NCBI RefSeq assembly: GCF_048544455.1
Contig: NC_133530.1
Span: forward strand, 16,669,748 to 16,733,747
From: Silene latifolia
Lineage: Eukaryota; Streptophyta; Magnoliopsida; Caryophyllales; Caryophyllaceae
Direction of reading: 5' to 3'
DNA: 64,000 bases
Part shown: in pieces, positions 44,586 through 55,226 of the stretch
Layout of the letters: each line of letters begins with the position of its first letter
Numbering within the stretch: the first letter of the stretch is position 1
Notes under the pieces: generated by a model
Seen by the model: the letters and a program-made list of their open reading frames with translations, nothing else
What the model was told of the DNA's origin: nothing
The model's database searches: none
Translations under genes and position numbers: made by a program

Positions 44586-45002
44586 TCTCCCGCGACGATC
44601 AAGATGTTCCTAGTCGTCAAAATATTCCCCCAGCAAGAGTTTGTTTGAGACCGACGCAAGCAGATTCAACCTCAAGTTTTGCCAGAGTTCGCTTGAGACC
44701 GACGCAAGCGGATTCCCCAGCAGTTTCTACCGACGTCCTGCTGCTTTCAATATTTCTTGTTTCCCCGCGAAGTTCGATTAAGTCTCAGGTATGGTCTCTT
44801 CTTATGGCTGGCGAGCTTCCTTACGTAGTCTAATGGACTTTAAACGACCTTCCCCGATAGTCGACAAACTCTAAAATGTTCCCGACGATAGGTCCTTGGC
44901 TCAGACCCCTTGAGCCGCCTCGCGTCGCCATAGTTATCAGGTTGTAATCTTCGATTGACCTGATGGCTATACTTTGACTTTCGCCTTGTCCAAGCCTCAG
45001 TC

Positions 45003-45015
45003 AAAGTGGGGGCTC
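45003..45015 (+). other. Polypurine tract of the Tat element
   Basis: AAAGTGGGGGCTC directly before the 3' LTR; the expected plus-strand primer site. Confidence 0.85.
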
Positions 45016-47434
45016 TGAGACACCTCATTTCTGCACCTCCCGCAAACCACCCGGTGATGATTGGGCCGCATGTTTGATTCGCGGAACGATTTGTGACAAT
45101 TCGTAAGATTATCATCAAGTGATTGCTCAAATATTAATGTCGACCTCTTAGTTGTCATCTACGCCCTGATACGGTCGTTTTGGCAGTAATTAGAGTACAT
45201 TCGGAGTCCGGGTCAAAAACCGTCTCCATTTTCTGATAACTGTTAAATCCCGAGTCAGAATGTTCTGGAATGTTCCGGATATTTCTATTCCATATTTCAT
45301 AAATTTTATCTTTTGGCAAATAATATCCCGTGATATTCATAAGATAATCGAATTATTTCCGTCCTACCATAACTCAAACGCGGAAATCTTTCTTCAGCAG
45401 GAGGAAACCTCCTTGGGAATAGACGCAGCAGGCGCTGCGCCTCTTCCAAGAGACGCAGTGACTGCTGCGCCTCTTCCCAGGCCCTTCTTTGCATGTTTTA
45501 CGTATCTTTTTCATATCTTTCCGAGATTCACTTCCAAAGAGTCTCCGAAACCCTAATTCCTTCACGTGATTAGTATAAATAGGAGCTTTCGTTCCTCATA
45601 TTTCTCACGCGAGTGTCCGCCCTTCTCTTCTCCCTTTGCATTCTAGACTTCGTTCTTACTAATTGGCGCCTACGTGCTTGGACTTCCGACCACGTAAGCT
45701 CGGATCTTTCCGGGTACCAGCCTCTCCGTTGCATGACCGACCAATTTGACCAACTACACAATAATCAATCTAATTAATCAATTTAATCAATCGTTTTCCT
45801 CTTACGAGGGCACTCTCTTTGCATTCGCGTCGAGCATCACTAGTCGATATCTTAGTTCTTCTCGTTTCGTCAACATGTAAGTCTGAGGGTGTATAATCCT
45901 TATTTATTTATTGTACTTTTAATTATTGTATCAATTGTAAGATTCACGTCGAAAATACCGATTAAAACCGATTTCTAAAACCGTGCTTTAAAACCCTTTT
46001 TTACGGATTTTCAGAAGTCTGACAGTCGAGAAAAGACGCAGCAACTGCTGCGCCTCTTCGAAGGAGCGCAGTTCCTGCTGCGCCTCTTCGTGAGGCCTGC
46101 CTTGATTCTGCTTCTTTTCTTCTTCCTTAAATCTCTCGTAATTCGTCAATCTTGTTTTGATTGTTTCGTTTGTTTGTTAATTCTTCTTTCACATGATAGT
46201 TTAATAATCATATGTATATTATAATCATTCATTCACATGTTTAATTCATTAAATCCGACTTAAATCCCTAATAATCAATATTCGCGGGTTTTCGTCATTA
46301 AATTCAAACCCGGATTTTAGAGATTCAATTTGTTCATATTGAGTTTCTGGAATTCGTCTTTGATATAATTTTCATCTGCTTGTTTGCATATTCGTTGTAT
46401 ATCCGTCATATTTAGCCTAGTTGGTTGATTTCAATAGAGGACTCATTAATATTTTTATCATTCATTCATGTAATTAATCCGTTTAATTCCGTCTTATTCA
46501 TGTTTTACTGTTTCATGACCATCATTCACATGTAATTAACCTATTAATCACTTTCATCCGAGTACATAATTTAATCGATCCTTAAATTTAACAATTAACA
46601 TTAACGATTTGCGTTAAAACGCGACGAGAACTCACCCTTGGAACAGACGCAAAGAATGCTGCGCCTCTTCCAGAGGGCGCGATCTCTGCGCGCTGTTCGA
46701 GATGATTTATGTCCCTGAACTCCGTTTCTGCCTTGACCTAGTTTGTTTAGCTTACGTATCATTAACTATTATCCGTAATATCACTAATTTCTGTTCGTTT
46801 ATTTCATTAATTTTGTCCTTTTATCCTTTTATTTCTTTTTCTCAAATTATCCGTTTTAAAGGTATTTTCGACATAAATCGCCTATCCCAATGTAATTAAT
46901 GTAATTTTCATTATTGTAATTTATAATTATTGTATTTTGTATCATTTGTATGTTTTCACATGTAAATCAACATTAATTCCTACTTCGACCCAATTGTATG
47001 CTAATTACGTGTCAACCGACTTAGTATTAATTCTCACATGCTAGGATTAAAACTTGGATGTTGCATTGCATGCATATAGCCGACGATATATCGAGTATAG
47101 ACAACTTCCCTAATCATTAGTAGAGGCCGCTATCGAGGCGGGCGGGATTAGGTGTTCGATCAAAAGAGCTTCCTAATACGTACCCTCACCCCTTACTCCA
47201 GATCTCCGTGAGCACCCGTGTTCATTGGCATCCACGAGAGTCATTCTAGACATAGAATGCTAAGGGTAACGATTGCTTAGTGTTCATGTCACTACTTTGT
47301 GTCTTGACATGACACGAGGTATTCGAACGGTTCCAATTTCCCATAAAAATTGGTGGCGACTCCATACAAAATGCAAACGCTTGTTTTTTTCCGACCTTCA
47401 CCAAGCGCCCCCCGTGGGCGGCCCGCTGTCCACA
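45016..47434 (+). repeat. 3' LTR of the Tat element
   Basis: TGAGACACC...CTGTCCACA, 2419 bp, followed by AAAGG. TATAAATAG at about 45574. Nearly identical to the 5' LTR outside CAG/CTG clusters. Confidence 0.95.
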
Positions 47435-47439
47435 AAAGG

Positions 47440-48177
47440 TAGGTTCGCCTACTCAGTTTCTGTAGATGGTCTAGTGTGTCGGTCGTTGTGATAGTATTGT
47501 GATTGTTTGATATAGTAAGTGCATTGTGACGATTGTGATTGCGATTGTGATTGCTGTTGGTGGTTCTCGAGGCGTGTCCTCGGCTGAGTGGGGTCACTTG
47601 CGGGAGTGGCTTCACGCTCTAGTTTCGCCTTCTGTGGAACCCGCCACAGAAGGGATGTGCACATTAATGGACAGGGTTATCGCTCGGTATGATGAGCGGG
47701 GATTTGGTGGGTACGGCTGCGGTCCCCCACTGGCAGGGCTGGTCCAGTGGACAGTCAGTGATGATGATAGAGTTGGTTGGATTGTTGTGATTGTGTTTGA
47801 GATTGATAGCGTCGTATTGCATTAATAGTTGTAGTTGCTGTTGTTGTACCTTATCTCAGTACTGACCTTGTGTGGTTGTTTGTTTGTTATGTGTCTGCCG
47901 TGATCCCTTATGGTGAGCAGCTGGTCTTAGCAGGTGTTGATGTTGTTGATAGCTGGAGTCCGGGCAGGGATGAGTCTTCACGAGATATGATGGTCATAGC
48001 GAGTAGTCCTTGAGTTGTACCTTTTTATATCGTTTGTTGGTTAAATCACTTGTAATATAACATAATAGTTCTTTTATTGACGTTTGATAATTACTTTCCT
48101 CGGGCAACCGAGATGGTAACGCCCTTATATCCTAAGGAAGGCCTAGTTAAGGCTCCTCTGAATATGGGGGTGTTACA
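47440..48177 (+). repeat. 5' LTR of middle element, right part
   Basis: Continues the LTR interrupted at 28155 (AGGTTCGCCTACTCAG...GGGTGTTACA). Matches 54076-54814. Followed by AAG and the primer-binding site at 48181. Confidence 0.9.
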
Positions 48178-48180
48178 AAG

Positions 48181-48192
48181 TGGTATCAGAGC
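48181..48192 (+). other. Primer-binding site of middle element, initiator-Met tRNA
   Basis: TGGTATCAGAGC three bases after the 5' LTR end. Confidence 0.9.
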
Positions 48193-50479
48193 GACGATTT
48201 TGGAACCTGTAACAAATGAATTTAATGAACGTAGCGAGTCTAATAAAATGAACCTGGTGTATGCGTAATGGGAGCCCCAGCTGATGCTAGGTTTTGGGTG
48301 AGTAGGCGCCCTCATTTCAAAATCTTGGCCCCATGACACTTAAGCCAGCCACATGGTATGGGAATGTGGAGTCCGTGTGTATATGTGTGATATGTATGTT
48401 AATTGTGCCGGAGCTACCTCCGGTTAAGTCCTTGTTAGAGTTAATAGGGGTGTAATAGTGGTATTTGGGCCGTGTATAATTATCGTTAGCGAAATTAGTA
48501 GAGTTTTTGGAATGATTAGTGAGTTTATGAGACGGTTATGAATTAGGTGACGAAAGTTTATGTAATAGAAATGCGTGAAAATGTGGAATTGAATGTTGTG
48601 ACATGAATAGTGAACACATAGGTGTTTGCTATAAGTTAATGATGACGGGAGTCACCTACGAGTTTATAAATCCACGGTAATTACTATGATGATAGTTATA
48701 GTATAGTTGAGTTATAATTCGAGACATAGCATATAGTAATGCATGTATGCCTTGCTTATTGGTTGAAATTTTTCCGCTGCGTAATGTTTGATTCGTGCAA
48801 GATGAATTGCCTATGATAGAATGTAGGACATGATTGAATAAATGGTTTAAAAAGTATGTATTTATGTGATAAGTGAAAGAAAGAATTGATGTTAATTATA
48901 TGCATCAAATGAAGTGAACACGAGTTTAGTAGTAACAGGTAAAATAAGTTTGAGTGTAATGTGATGGCATGAATATGTTTATAAATAATTCGGGGGCGGG
49001 TAAACCGAGTTAGGTAACTTATATAGCGTAATGTGATGTGCATATTATTCGTTGAGAATTGCAGTTTGCGCGATAATGATTGTAGTACGTAATGGAGGAT
49101 GATAATTCGTGCCGAATTCCGAACTTAGTTTGGAATCGACACACCATGTTGTTTTGCAGGAATCTTTAATTTACGTCGTACTTCTGACTGAGCACTTAAC
49201 CTTACTTGATCAGGTGCGAATGCTTACTAGACCGAGTAGACCTCACTCGATCTAGTTAGGAAGCTATGATGTCGGGATGTGGGAAAATTCCTGCAGATAC
49301 TCGACGAATTAGCTCCTACTCGATCGAGTAGGGTGGTACTCGATCGAGTACCCTAGGCACTCGATCGAGTAGGTTACTGTGCAGTGAATCCTACGGGTTT
49401 CTTAAAACCCCTAATCTTCCTATTTCTTCTTCTCATTCTCCTATATTTCGACACACCTAAACTACTCTCAACCCTTATTTCCTCTCAAATCCTCTCATAC
49501 TCTTGGGTTAGTGGTGATTATTGGGTTAATTTCTTTGCAAAGTTTCGTTTCTTTACTTTGTTAATCAATCAAGGTATGCTTTTCTTCCTAATTTATACGA
49601 TTTATTGCTTTGAATGTGTTAGAATAGTGAAATAATCTGAAATTTTCGATTCACATGGGTAGGTTGTTGCTTTTGATAGTTGAAATATGATTCACATGTC
49701 TCCTTTCCATGTTTGTTGGTGACTAATTGTTGTAAATTAGATTAGAAATTGCAAAATTTGAAATCGAAATTCCTAGGGTTTCCAAAATTGAAATCGATTT
49801 TTGGCTGTTTTACAATGGTTAGATGGTAGAATTGAGCCCTATGTATCGTTTATATCATGTAGAAGGATAAATTTTGATGGTTTTACCTTAGAAAGTTGCC
49901 TTAAAACCCCGTCTTAAAAGTGCCTCAAATGGAAATTCGTGATTTGTAATTGGAAAATTGGTGTTGTGAATGACATTATAAGTATAAGTTGAACTTCAAT
50001 ATGATAATATAAATGATGATTGATGAAAATATGCCAAGACTATCTCAGCTGTAAAGACCGTCTGAAAATTTTGGTTGAGTTGTTGAACATAATATGAAGG
50101 TGATGATGATATGTTATAAATTATTCTTTCTCATGAATTGGTAAGAATGCCTCACATGTGATTAGAAGTGTGTTTGGAATAACCTTAGAATCATGCTAGG
50201 ATATTCGAATTTGTTGAGTATATGTAATCACCATGATAGTCCCTTTCACAACTATGGCTTATGAGTAGTAATAATCTGAGCTTATATGTTAAATTTTGGA
50301 AACTGCTGGTGAACGTGTGTACTTAGCTTAATATTCAAAGTTAACGGCATAAATTATGTGCTTCACATGCTGAAAGTGGTTGATAAATTGTTGTGCCTAA
50401 CTGAGTATGTCGAATTCAAATTACATGAAGTAATTGGTTGCATGTTTATACAAATTGCTTGAACATATGCCTAAAGCAG
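48193..50479 (+). other. Long non-coding 5' interior of the middle element with second palindrome array
   Basis: No gag or pol remnant. At 49317, 49337 and 49358 are three TACTCGATCGAGTA-type units (spacing 20 and 21), preceded by degenerate units at about 49225, 49253 and 49298. A CT-rich leader-like stretch (49410-49500) and AATCAATCAAG/GTATGC (about 49573) follow. A possible intron would run from there to TGCCTAAAGCAG/ATG at 50479. This looks like an internal promoter with a spliced leader for the downstream gene (inference). Confidence 0.5.
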
Positions 50480-52075
50480 ATGCCGAGACTGAACCTTGGA
50501 ACCCGCCAAAGTAAACGGGGGAGGGGTGATCCACCTGAGGTGGGGGAAGGGAGTAGACCTGTGGTACCCGCAGTCCCCGAATACCCTTCAGTTGTTTTTG
50601 TTGATTTCAAGCAGAGGGAGCGTTTTGTAGCCTTACAAAAACGCAAAATGAGACCTACGAGGTGTATAGACACTACGGTGTTGGATGATTTGGGAATAGA
50701 GACGGATGTCCGTCACATATTCGAGACCTTGGGTTTTACGGGTTTGTATAGGCTGAGGAAACATTCTTATCCTTTCCTCACTATGGAGTTTATGAGCTCC
50801 TTTATCTATGACCCAGCGGGCCAGACCGTTGAGTTTAGGTTGATGAACACCAGTTTTCTGTTGACGATGGATTTGTTTGCTTCTCACCTTGGGTTGGCCA
50901 AGCCTCCCAAGGATTCTATCACCGATATTCCAGCCGAGTGCGGTGTCTGCCGCCTGATGCCTTGTCTGACTGGGAAGCAAGCTCCCACCTCGAGCAACAT
51001 GCTGATTAATGACGTTCAACATGTTACCTTGAGGGTCTTTCTTCGTTCTCTTTCGAACCTCCTTTATGACAGAAAGGATATCAGCAAACTGAATAATCAC
51101 GAGGTCTTGCTTTTGATGTCTTACCTCAACCCGGAGCGAGCCAGGAAAGTGGTTTTTAATGCTCCTTCTATGGTTTGTGCTGCCCTTGCCTTGATGACTT
51201 CTTCCTCTTCCCGGTACCTGAGTTGTGGCGCTATCGCCACTCGGTTAGCTGAAAAGCTAACCTCTTTTGAGGCCTCCTCGGAGTATGTGCCTCTAGCTAC
51301 CCCAGTGCCCACCATGAACCGTGACTACTATCTCGACCTGAAGTGGTTGAGGACCTTGGCTGACGGTAGCCTAGCGTGGAGGGTGTGGGGCATGAGTTGG
51401 ATGAAAATTCCAGCTCCTGAGCACCTCCCACCGACAAAGCCCTTAGAACCGGCGGTGGTGGCTGTGGATGTGGACGATGAGGAGAAGGAGGAGGAGGATG
51501 AGGATAGACCCCGCCAGCTGCAGACCTATCTCATCGACGACACCATCCTCGAGGTGATGCCGGAGCCGATGAAGGGCGAGAACGCGGGAGTTGCAGTGGT
51601 GGAGAGACCCAGATTGGGGAGGGGACCCCGTCGAGTGAGGGAGAGGGCCTCGGAGACTAGGCCACAGCCGGTAGCGCCACAACAGCAGCAGCAGCATCCT
51701 TTCCCGTGCTACCCTTACCTCGACACCCCGGATACGCGATCCAGCTACTTAGCGGAGAAAGTGTCATCTACTCTGACACTCAGGAACCTGCACGAGATGG
51801 CGTACACTCAGGGGATAGGGACCGAGGGACCTCACCCGGTTTGGTGGAGCGGAGTCGGGGACTACTCAGGGGTTTTCCATTCCTACGGGGTGGAACAGTC
51901 GACGTGGGGGACACCTCAGTCCTTTACCTACGGTGGCTTGACCCCATGGTATGTGAGCCCAGGAGCAAGAGCAGGAGGTGATGCGGGCGTGGGTTCATCA
52001 GGTGCGGGTATGGCTGGAGGAGGTGGTGGTGATGATGAGGTGATGTTTGAGCAGCAGCAGCAGCAGCAGGAGTGA
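50480..52075 (+). CDS. ATHILA-ORF1-like protein of the middle element, about 531 aa
   Basis: Open frame from 50438; I prefer the ATG at 50480 (MPRLNLGTRQSKRGRGDP) because a good splice acceptor (CCTAAAGCAG) ends exactly before it and the basic N terminus follows. Residues about 70-160 contain LGIETDVRHIFETLGF, HSYPFLTMEFMSSFIYD and VEFRLMNTSFLLTMDLFASH, the layout of the 'Arabidopsis retrotransposon ORF-1' (ATHILA ORF1) family of unknown function. A region of helical segments (VTLRVFLRSLSNLLYDRKDI; PSMVCAALALMTSSSSRYL) follows, then an acidic stretch (DVDDEEKEEEDED), a Gln-run, and a Gly-rich tail ending in a seven-Gln run (QQQQQQQE). The frame is intact although the element has no pol. It may be a nucleic-acid-binding or packaging factor; function is unknown. 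Confidence 0.7.
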   Translation: MPRLNLGTRQSKRGRGDPPEVGEGSRPVVPAVPEYPSVVFVDFKQRERFVALQKRKMRPTRCIDTTVLDDLGIETDVRHIFETLGFTGLYRLRKHSYPFLTMEFMSSFIYDPAGQTVEFRLMNTSFLLTMDLFASHLGLAKPPKDSITDIPAECGVCRLMPCLTGKQAPTSSNMLINDVQHVTLRVFLRSLSNLLYDRKDISKLNNHEVLLLMSYLNPERARKVVFNAPSMVCAALALMTSSSSRYLSCGAIATRLAEKLTSFEASSEYVPLATPVPTMNRDYYLDLKWLRTLADGSLAWRVWGMSWMKIPAPEHLPPTKPLEPAVVAVDVDDEEKEEEDEDRPRQLQTYLIDDTILEVMPEPMKGENAGVAVVERPRLGRGPRRVRERASETRPQPVAPQQQQQHPFPCYPYLDTPDTRSSYLAEKVSSTLTLRNLHEMAYTQGIGTEGPHPVWWSGVGDYSGVFHSYGVEQSTWGTPQSFTYGGLTPWYVSPGARAGGDAGVGSSGAGMAGGGGGDDEVMFEQQQQQQE

Positions 52076-52321
52076 TACTCCTTGTTTCTATCCTTGTTCA
52101 TGATCGTTAGTAGTGGATGTTGGTAGCTTAGTTAGATTTTCGGTTGTTTTAGTTGAAACTTTACTTATGGATATGTATTGTTGGCCATAAGGCCGGATTC
52201 GATACTTTGACCTTGTTGCAGGATGTTGGGAGTCGGGGAGTCATCCCGACTCGATTTATATGACGACTATGTACATGTATGTTGGTTTATGACGAGTTTT
52301 ATAGGAATTTTGGCCTGTAGG

Positions 52322-52472
52322 TACTCGACAGAGTACCCCGTACTCTATCGAGTAGCTGCAGGCATGTTTGAAGTAAATCATTCTGATCTGTGGGCTACTC
52401 GATCGAGTAGCCAAGACACTCGATCGAGTAGCATGGCACTCGATCGAGTATCGCTACATACTCGATCGAGTA
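52322..52472. promoter_or_regulatory. Third palindrome array, 3' interior of middle element
   Basis: Units of TACTCGATCGAGTA type at 52322 and 52341 (degenerate), then 52396, 52417, 52437 and 52459; spacings within the groups are 19 and 21, 20, 22 bp. It lies about 250 bp after the ORF stop. Confidence 0.85.
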
Positions 52473-53533
52473 GCACTGTTACAGGAGATTTTCGAAAATT
52501 AAAAATGTTCAATTGATTTATAATTGAAAGTTTCATAATTAAAGTGGTTGTTAATGCATAGTAACACCTTTGAACCGTTAATTTCATATGTTGGAAGTCG
52601 TGTTTGAAGTTTTATAATCGTATTTGTCACAATTAGTGAAGCGGTAATAATTTCCTGTTACTTTAATGTTGCGTACGCCCCATTAAGATCTATTTATCGG
52701 AGTTGTAACTTCTCGTACATTTGTGCATACCATGTTAACATGTGTTGTCAACGGTGACTAGTTATCCCGGTGGCTTGTGTATGATTTCTAATTTAACGAG
52801 CATATAGTTAGCGAGTAATGTCCATGACAAATAATATGGTTTTCTTTAATGTTATGAAGCAAATAATAGGTGATATGTGTTGTAAGTGGAGTGGTGAACT
52901 TCGGGGACAAAGTTCCTTTTTAGAGGGGAAGAGTAATGTCGCGAAAGAAAAAGGCTGTTTTTGAAATAATGGTTTGCTTGTTTATAATGTTGTTGGTATT
53001 ATGTTTTGCTTTAATTACAAAATTTCTGAAGTATAACGGATTACTTTAGTCCTTTAAAGTAAAGGTGGTTGTATGTTACAAGAGTATGTTACAAGAGACG
53101 GTCATGAAGAATAGTTATAGTGCGATGAATCGTATTTGAATCACGTTATCGAGTAACACGGTGATGTTAGTTGTGCAGTATGAGGTTGATATGAGATACG
53201 TTTCGGATTGAAAAATTGTTGTCACATGATGACCGATGGTTGATTGTGTCGGCTCATATGGCAAAGTCGATGCTTGATACATAATCATTAGTAGGAATTG
53301 AGGCATACATGTAAGAGTGACAATTAACAGTGATAACGCTTGCATGATAGTGGTAAGAGTCTTTAGGTATAAAGTATAAACGGTGATGATGATGACACGG
53401 GGGGGGGGGGAATGGTATTTTGGGAGTCATGGTTTGAGCGGGAAGATGGGTGAGGACGTGTTGTCTTCATGTCTTGTGCGGGGGATAGGTGAGGTGAACT
53501 TCGGGGACGAAGTTCTTTTTAAGGGGGGAAGAC
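52473..53533 (+). other. 3' interior of middle element with duplicated pre-LTR motif
   Basis: Non-coding. GAACTTCGGGGACAAAGTTC at 52896-52915 and GAACTTCGGGGACGAAGTTC at 53496-53515 are near-palindromic motifs exactly 600 bp apart. Each is followed by a purine-rich tract (AGAGGGGAAGAG; AAGGGGGGAAGAC), but only the second precedes an LTR. A G-run lies at about 53400-53410. Confidence 0.7.
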
Positions 53534-54814
53534 TGTAATACCCGCCCTTTTAGGGAGCCTTTGACCATCGTTGACTGACCTTGGGAGTGGTTTTAGGAAA
53601 CTGTGCCAAAACCTGCTTGGGCTGCGTGTTTAGAGTGGTACTCGATAGAGTAGAGGCTACTCGATCGAGTAGGTAGGTTACTCGATCGAGTAGGGGGCCA
53701 CTCGATCGAGTATGTTGGGTACTCGATCGAGTACCGGGTTTTCAGCGAGGGTTTTATATCGCGTTTTGTTAAATCCGCAAATCACTTCCGCCACTTTCCT
53801 CCTATCCTTCAGTCGCCTATTTCCCTTCCCTTCACCTCAAAACCTCCATGGAAGCCTTCTTGAAGATCCTTGAACCTTAGGAAGGCATCACTTGTGTCGG
53901 GTAGCGGTCTTGCTGAGTTTTCTCCCCTATAGGTATATCATAATCATCATCCGTGTCCTTGTTCTCTATAGTTAGGGTTTGCTTGTTAGTAATAGATATT
54001 GTATTGTGGTTATAGGCTTTGCTTGGTCGCTGGATATGTTGTTTGTCAGCATGGATTGGTTGCGGTTGCTTAAAGGTAGGTTCGCCTACTCAGTTTCTGT
54101 AGATGGTCTAGTGTGTCGGTCGTTGTGATAGTATTGTGATTGTTTGATATAGTAAGTGCATTGTGACGATTGTGATTGCGATTGTGATTGCTGTTGGTGG
54201 TTCTCGAGGCGTGTCCTCGGCTGAGTGGGGTCACTTGCGGGAGTGGCTTCACGCCCTAGTTTCGCCTTCTGTGGAACCCGCCACAGAAGGGATGTGCACA
54301 TTAATGGACAGGGTTATCGCTCGGTATGATGAGCGGGGATTTGGTGGGTACGGCTGCGGTCCCCCACTGGCAGGGCTGGTCCAGTGGACAGTCAGTGATG
54401 ATGATAGAGTTGGTTGGATTGTTGTGATTGTGTTTGAGATTGATAGCGTCGTATTGCATTAATAGTTGTAGTTGCTGTTGTTGTACCTTATCTCAGTACT
54501 GACCTTGTGTGGTTGTTTGTTTGTTATGTGTCTGCCGTGATCCCTTATGGTGAGCAGCCGGTCTTAGCAGGTGTTGATGTTGTTGATAGCTGGAGTCCGG
54601 GCAGGGATGAGTCTTCACGAGATATGATGGTCATAGCGAGTAGTCCTTGAGTTGTACCTTTTTATATCGTTTGTTGGTTAAATCACTTGTAATATAACAT
54701 AATAGTTCTTTTATTGACGTTTGATAATTACTTTCCTCGGGCAACCGAGATGGTAACGCCCTTATATCCTAAGGAAGGCCTAGTTAAGGTTCCTCTGAAT
54801 ATGGGGGTGTTACA
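53534..54814 (+). repeat. 3' LTR of the middle element
   Basis: 1281 bp, TGTAATACCC...GTGTTACA, uninterrupted; shows the undisturbed Tat target site TTAAAGGTAGG near 54070. Palindrome units at 53639, 53658, 53679, 53699, 53720 (spacing 19, 21, 20, 21). Confidence 0.95.
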
Positions 54815-55207
54815 ATTATCTTTACTCGGACCTTGATATCTATGGAGAACTTCACAAATCCTACAACCCCAACTTCTATACACCCTTAGCATCAACAAGT
54901 CTTGATAACTTCTCCTTAACTCATGTGTCCTACCAGGGTCCATATGTGTCTTCACGAGACTTAGTGTTGCACTTGCGTACCTTCTTCTTGTGTCTAGTCC
55001 AAGTCGACTTTGGATTTTGAACTGATACCACTTGTTGTTGGGTTTTATGCTGCACCGGTGTCCACTGTCCATAATAGTACGATATTGTCAGCTTTTGGCA
55101 AAGTCCTCACGGATTTACTCTTGGACTCCTTTCCAAAAGACCTGGTGCTATTATATTTGTTGACACCTTATATAGATGAGCTTCACCTTTACACTATTGA
55201 TGTGAGA
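54815..55207 (-). mobile_element. TRIM element, interior and 5' LTR (minus strand)
   Basis: On the minus strand the 5' LTR (about 55036-55207, truncated at its outer end) ends CCCAACA, and AAGTGGTATCAG (PBS, about 55022-55033) follows, then 210 bp of interior up to 54815. The LTR matches 27385-27576 (for example GCACCGGTGT(T/C)CACTGTCC and ACGGATT(A/T)AC). The element is non-coding and was split by the middle-level retrotransposon. Confidence 0.75.
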
Positions 55208-55226
55208 CATGATGGAGAAACACCTC

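Larger units (their letters stand above)
28156..47434 (+). mobile_element. Tat-lineage Ty3/gypsy element (Ogre/Retand-like), 19.3 kb, inserted in the 5' LTR of the middle element
   Basis: LTRs 28156-30569 (2414 bp, TGTAGACACC...CTGTCCACA) and 45016-47434 (2419 bp). AAAGG duplicated at 28151-28155 and 47435-47439; the intact 3' LTR of the host element has the single site at 54072. PBS TTTGGCGACTCCGCTGGGGA at 30571-30590, the type used by Ogre/Retand elements; polypurine tract AAAGTGGGGGCTC at 45003-45015. It carries + strand gag-pol with two RNase H domains, the hallmark of the Tat clade, and two minus-strand genes between pol and 3' LTR. It is structurally complete, but pol carries stops and frameshifts. 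Confidence 0.95.
27605..54814 (+). mobile_element. Middle-level LTR retrotransposon, Tekay-like ends with an ATHILA-ORF1-like gene; 5' LTR split by a Tat element
   Basis: Starts TGTAATACCCGCCC and ends GGGTGTTACA; ATTAT flanks both ends (27600-27604, 54815-54819). 5' LTR is 27605-28155 plus 47440-48177 (about 1.29 kb), 3' LTR is 53534-54814 (1281 bp). By eye the two LTRs differ by about seven substitutions and two small indels. PBS TGGTATCAGAGC is at 48181-48192, and the polypurine tract AAGGGGGGAAGAC at 53521-53533. Without the Tat insert it is about 7.9 kb. No gag, protease, RT or integrase is recognisable; the only substantial gene is at 50480-52075. It is therefore non-autonomous and must borrow enzymes, plausibly from a Tekay-type chromovirus given its LTR ends and primer site (inference). 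Confidence 0.9.

Noticed and set aside
47526-47825. 99-codon frame in the 5' LTR (repeated in the 3' LTR)
   Set aside because: It is LTR sequence, and the equivalent in the other LTR is open only because the LTRs are nearly identical; no protein family recognised.
53400-53411. G-run as a possible quadruplex regulatory site
   Set aside because: A single homopolymer run without three further G-tracts nearby; could equally be a sequencing length artefact.
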